A stretch of 64,000 nt of DNA from Toxonevra muliebris (taxonomy: Eukaryota; Arthropoda; Insecta; Diptera; Pallopteridae). Positions 60,141 through 64,000 of this stretch are shown here, one piece after another. The stretch covers positions 15,516,704 to 15,580,703 of the forward strand of contig OY829328.1 of the NCBI GenBank assembly GCA_963691655.1, in the 5' to 3' direction. The translations under genes and the position numbers were made by a program. The notes below the pieces were generated by a model that had not been told where the DNA came from, did not search any database, and saw only the letters and a program-made list of their open reading frames with translations. Position 1 is the stretch's first letter; the number at the start of each line of letters is the position of its first letter.

Positions 60141-61372
60141 AGGAGTGTGCACGAAAAACAATTTTTTAAAAACATATACAAGTAAACCATGAAAAATAGA
60201 AAAAATACACGATTTGAATTTTGTAATATTTGCTTATTACAAACTTAGTTCAATTGTGAATTTTTAGTGAATGGTTTCAAAATGGAAACTGAACAAGAAA
60301 AAAAGCCAAAAAAGTAATAGCAGAGTTTTTAGAAAATCCAAAAGCATCATATGCTTCCATAGCAAGAATGTTGGGAACATCAAGCGCAACTGCTCGCAAC
60401 GTTTTAAAATGGGTTGCTGAAACTTAGAAAACTTCCCGCAGACTAGGATGTGGCCGTAAAAAAAGCTTCATGCATCCCTAATTGGTGCGCAAAATGAATG
60501 CTGATTTGAAAAAAGTCATAGGCTCTCCTTACGTAATCTGGCCAAAAAGTATGGTTTGTTGTTTGCAAATATACGCAAAATCAAGGTCAGCTGTAACCTT
60601 AAATCATTCGTAAAGTAAGAACGACCGCATCGCACTGATGAAGTCGATTTGCATGCAAAATCTGTATACTTCAGTACTCGTCAATTTTAAAGGGTGAATT
60701 CTTATGGATGATGAAACCATAGTGAAAAGAGATTTTAGAAAACTTTACAGGACTTATTTTCTACACAGCGCATTTGAGTGGAGGCGTCACAAAACTGGAA
60801 AAATTTAGTGCAAAGTTCATGGTGTGGCAAGCAGTCTGTACTTGTGGAAAATTTACGCACCCATTAGTAACAAATAAAGAGTGTTTACAGAAATGTTTGC
60901 TACCATTATACAAGCAGCACGAGTTCCCTTCAGTATTTTTGCCTCATTTGGTCAAGATTCACTATGCTTTGGACACCATTCAGTGCTATGAAAAAAAAAC
61001 AATATTCGTTTTATTAAAGAAGAAACTCATCCTCCAAACTGTCCTGACCTTCGCCCTATTAAAAAATTCTGTGCTATTTTAAAACGAAATTTTCAAAAAC
61101 ATTTTCGCCAGCTAAGGACATAAAAGATTTAAAAAAAAAAGTGGAAGAGTGCCGCCAATTAAATAAGTGAAATAGGTGTACTAAATCTTATGAGGGGTGT
61201 TAAGGGAAAGTTCGCGGCTTTGCAAGAGTAAAAATAGAAAAGTGATTTGTTTATTATCTATGTTAAATTCATGGAAATTATAACCGTTCCGCATTTTTAT
61301 AATCTAAATTGGTTGTTTTATCAAAAAACAAGGGAAAACTTAAAAAGTATAATTTTTTTCGTGCACACTCCT
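60141..61372 (+). mobile_element. Degraded DD37E-related transposon, copy C
   Basis: The ends AGGAGTGTGCACGAAAAA and, reversed, TTTTTTTCGTGCACACTCCT form inverted repeats that share the first seven bases with copies A and B. Transposase pieces include a METEQEK-type start with SYASIARMLGTSSATARNV (HTH), LMDDETIV, KFMVWQAVCTCGKF and an FLPHLVKIHYALDTIQ stretch. In that stretch the second catalytic Asp has become His. Many stops and shifts. A distinct, older subfamily. Confidence 0.8.
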
Positions 61373-62504
61373 TAGTTTTATGATTTGTGTGCCTGAATAT
61401 TGTCTTTAATTGAGTGTGAAATTATTAATTAAGAAAATTTAGTTAACCTAATGAAGAACCTAAAGTACATTCATCAAAATGGCTTTTAAATTTTTGATAA
61501 TTGCATTAATAATATATAATTGTATTTAACAGTTTGAGATTCTGTTTTTGTTCTGAAATAGTTAAGATAACATTGTAAAATTAGAAATATGTATACTTGA
61601 TATTCTTAACAAACTGAAGAGAATTTCAGTGAAAAACTCTTGAAGATTGCCATTGCCAGCGACAACGTGATGCCGTGTAGTAAAATTTCTTTATTTTCTA
61701 CTTTTGATCCTGCCGAGTATTGAACCCGGGCACCTTGCGTAGCAGACCAGCACACTAATCCCTTCGTCCCGGCGCACAGTGTAGCATCTCCGTACAACCG
61801 GTGGACAACAATAAAAGGAGTAGTGGAAGGGTAATGAAATTTTGCACAGATATTTTTTCGGTAAATATTAAGAAATGTTGTGAATTTCAACTAAATCGGT
61901 TAACGGACACGCCCACTTCCCATATAAGCTGAATCAAAAATTGCAATATCTCAGAAGTAATAAACTTGAATTTTTGTGCAGTGGCTACTGATACTGTAAG
62001 CATTTCTTAAAACAAAAATGGTCAAGATTGGAAATATGGGCGTGGCACGTCCCATACAAAATAAGCGCCTAAATCAGTTTTTTGGCTCAAAATTGTCGTA
62101 GAACCCAATCTCATGCCTTAAAAATTGGAGTACGATAACAATTTATAAAAATTATCTAAATCGAAAAAGTAGGCATGGCATCTCCAATATAGTCAAAGTA
62201 TTTTACGGTATATATTAAAGCTGCAATGCTTATCTATAGTTTTTAATGATTTTTGTGTAATACATTCAATTGATGTAATATACATAAATAATTAAGTATT
62301 TTCAAACTATTTTATTTCACTCATTAATACAATTTATTAAATATATAAACTTATAATTTTATTAAAATGAAATAAATTGCTTACAATTTATTTGGTTTCA
62401 TTTCCTCCTAGAAGTCTTTTTTGGAGCCGCCGATTGATTGTTCATTTAGAAAAGTATGGGAGTCATGGGAATGCAAATCTTATGACTTTGAAATCAGGAC
62501 TGCT
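61373..62504. other. Intergenic with repeat-like stretches
   Basis: Apart from the SINE at 61640-61810, the stretch 61860-62215 has a different texture (GGACACGCCCACTTCC, GGGCGTGGCACG) and looks like an unassigned dispersed repeat. No coding frame of interest. Confidence 0.4.
61640..61810 (-). repeat. tRNA-derived SINE copy
   Basis: On the minus strand a tRNA-like head (GGATTAGTGTGCTGGTCTGC, then the B box GGGTTCAATACTCGG) is followed by ACTACACGGCATCACG and TCGCTGGCAATGGCAA. These match the core of the fragment at 8.1 kb and of the SINE at 30.7 kb. Tail and target repeats were not resolved. Confidence 0.65.
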
Positions 62505-62680
62505 TCGAAGCCACTTGAAGTCACTTGGAGTTACTAGAATACATTTGGAGCCACTTGGAGTCAACTGGTCATGGACAACTGGAGATGCAGTTACTTGAAG
62601 TCAATTGAAGTCACTTGAAGTCTGTTGGAATCAATTGGGGTTTGAAGTAAATTGTTTGCCAATTGATGTCACATGGAGCT
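62505..62680. repeat. Degenerate minisatellite, about 11-12 bp unit
   Basis: Roughly a dozen diverged units of the type AGTCACTTGGAGT or AGTCACTTGAAGT are arranged head to tail. Units vary in length and merge into non-repetitive sequence at both edges. Confidence 0.75.
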
Positions 62681-64000
62681 TCTACTATTTTGGCCAAGAT
62701 GAACATAATCATGCACTTATTATTTTATTCACATGTGTAATTACATGTAGTACAGTATCTTTCTAACTATGTGTACGAGTATGTGCATATATGTAGTATA
62801 CCGTTTCTACCTAACCTATTTTACTTTTATGTTTTACTGTTTTTGGTTTCTTTATTTATTTTTTTTAATTCTTAACATTTAACAATATTTTCCAGTAAAT
62901 ATACTGCATCATTTTGTGTATGGCAAAGTTTAAGCACATGGGAAACAGTAAAGGATGCAAAAAGGATTTTATATTTTGGTGTAATTTACGGTCAAGACTA
63001 GAGCTTAATTTTTGACATATGCTACTAGATGTACACACATACTAAGAAGCACATGTGAATGTATGCTCTTTTCTAACATTATTTGTGTATATAAAGCAAA
63101 AACGAAACAAATTTTGGCGTCATAACATGTTGAAGTGGTTTGAGCTGCATGAAAATTTTCGAAAATAGAAATTATTAGCTATCTGGACTTGTGATAGATG
63201 ATGGTACTATTTGACTTAAACAAACGTTCGTTAATTTTCTAGTATTCTATTATGGTCTACTTAGGATAGTGTGGTCAACGATTTTAGCATTCGTTTTTGG
63301 AGCTGATAGAAAACATGTAAAAACTAAAGAATTATTATTATATTATTATGAAAAGTTTTTTTCTTATTTGTTGAATTTGTCTTTTTTTCTTTTAGCTTAT
63401 GACAAGAGAGACGCTTTTATGCATTTTATACCAATAATATTGAAACTGAACTTGATAGATTTGTATCTGCATCTACATCCACAGGCATTTTTTTTTGATT
63501 TTGCTTTATTTAGAAAAGATATTGTATTGTATGTTTGCATAAAGTGAACACTATCAAATAGTAATAAGACCAATTTGCAAGCTGATATTTTTCCATTATA
63601 TTCCTTTTTGTTCAGAAAATCAACAATTTCCACCAACCTCACTTTATATGCAAATACATATGCAAGAGCAATTGTTTCTGAGACATGATAAAAGCAGCAA
63701 CATGAACATGATTGTGCATTGTACAGATATACAAGCATAATATGTGTGTATGTGTGTTTAGATGCACCCTATGCTTTTGAATACACACACACACACACAC
63801 GGTGCACAGTGATTCGTTTCCATACAATTGCTAGACAAAAGCGGACTTAGTTCCCCGATTATTATAAAATTTTACATATACATAAATCAATTACTGATGA
63901 TCTGAAAATAGTTTTAGTTTTAATATAACCGTAATAACCGTCGTCATAAATCAAGTTTCAAATAGCATTTTCGTAATTTTTGACAAGCTATAACAGCTGA
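62681..64000. other. Intergenic, no gene seen
   Basis: AT-rich with an (AC)n microsatellite at 63783-63800 and a related CA/TG-rich stretch before it. Frames spanning 63269-63827 look like simple-sequence and AT-rich artefacts. Confidence 0.5.

Noticed and set aside
1..64000. CRISPR array, bacterial operon or riboswitch
   Set aside because: Introns, poly(A) signals and insect transposons show a eukaryotic nuclear genome; no regularly spaced repeat array was seen.

Overview
The window looks like nuclear DNA of a higher (brachyceran) fly, possibly a tephritid. It is AT-rich and its host genes have GT-AG introns, several only about 55-80 bases long. The gene products match fly and human families (GIT, Elongator subunit 2, a cytosolic 5'-nucleotidase-like phosphoesterase), and the spacers are packed with insect-type DNA transposons, SINEs and LINE remnants. 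The fly assignment rests on gene and repeat style; I could not run a search.

Host genes lie only in the first 25 kb. A 9-exon 5'-nucleotidase-like gene (6153-10825, +) faces an 8-exon ArfGAP gene Git (16269-12957, -), convergently. Upstream of Git on the same strand is the 5-exon Elp2 gene (19727-17051, -). Each of these three models splices into one continuous reading frame with consensus sites. Between the first two 3' ends lies an unidentified 128-codon frame without an ATG (12146-12532, +). At 24435-23776 (-) an intronless gene encodes a small secreted proline-rich protein with a TATA-type promoter. The three multi-exon genes look like housekeeping or signalling genes that share location rather than pathway: Elp2 in tRNA wobble-uridine modification, Git in Arf/PIX adhesion signalling, and the phosphoesterase in nucleotide or phosphoester hydrolysis.

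From 25 kb to the end I see no convincing host gene. The DNA is a mosaic of mobile elements, many with clean ends. They include three related DD37E Tc1-like elements (43.2, 51.6 and 60.1 kb; the first two are close copies in opposite orientation) and two mariner remnants (32.4 and 56.1 kb). There are two pairs of hAT-like elements with 8-bp target duplications, a Tigger-like element, two TTAA-flanked piggyBac-like MITEs, and a 2-kb element with 30-bp inverted repeats that carries one of those MITEs. A 5'-truncated LINE with an 11-bp target duplication, a two-module tRNA-derived SINE, several reverse-transcriptase relics and two long fold-back repeats complete the set.

The most interesting signals are a SINE whose 3' tail matches that of the LINE in the same window, a retroposon insertion that mimics an intron, a mariner whose DNA-binding region was removed in frame while its third catalytic aspartate became asparagine, the unidentified open frame, and possible alternative ends in Git. 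I found no clear new multi-gene system.
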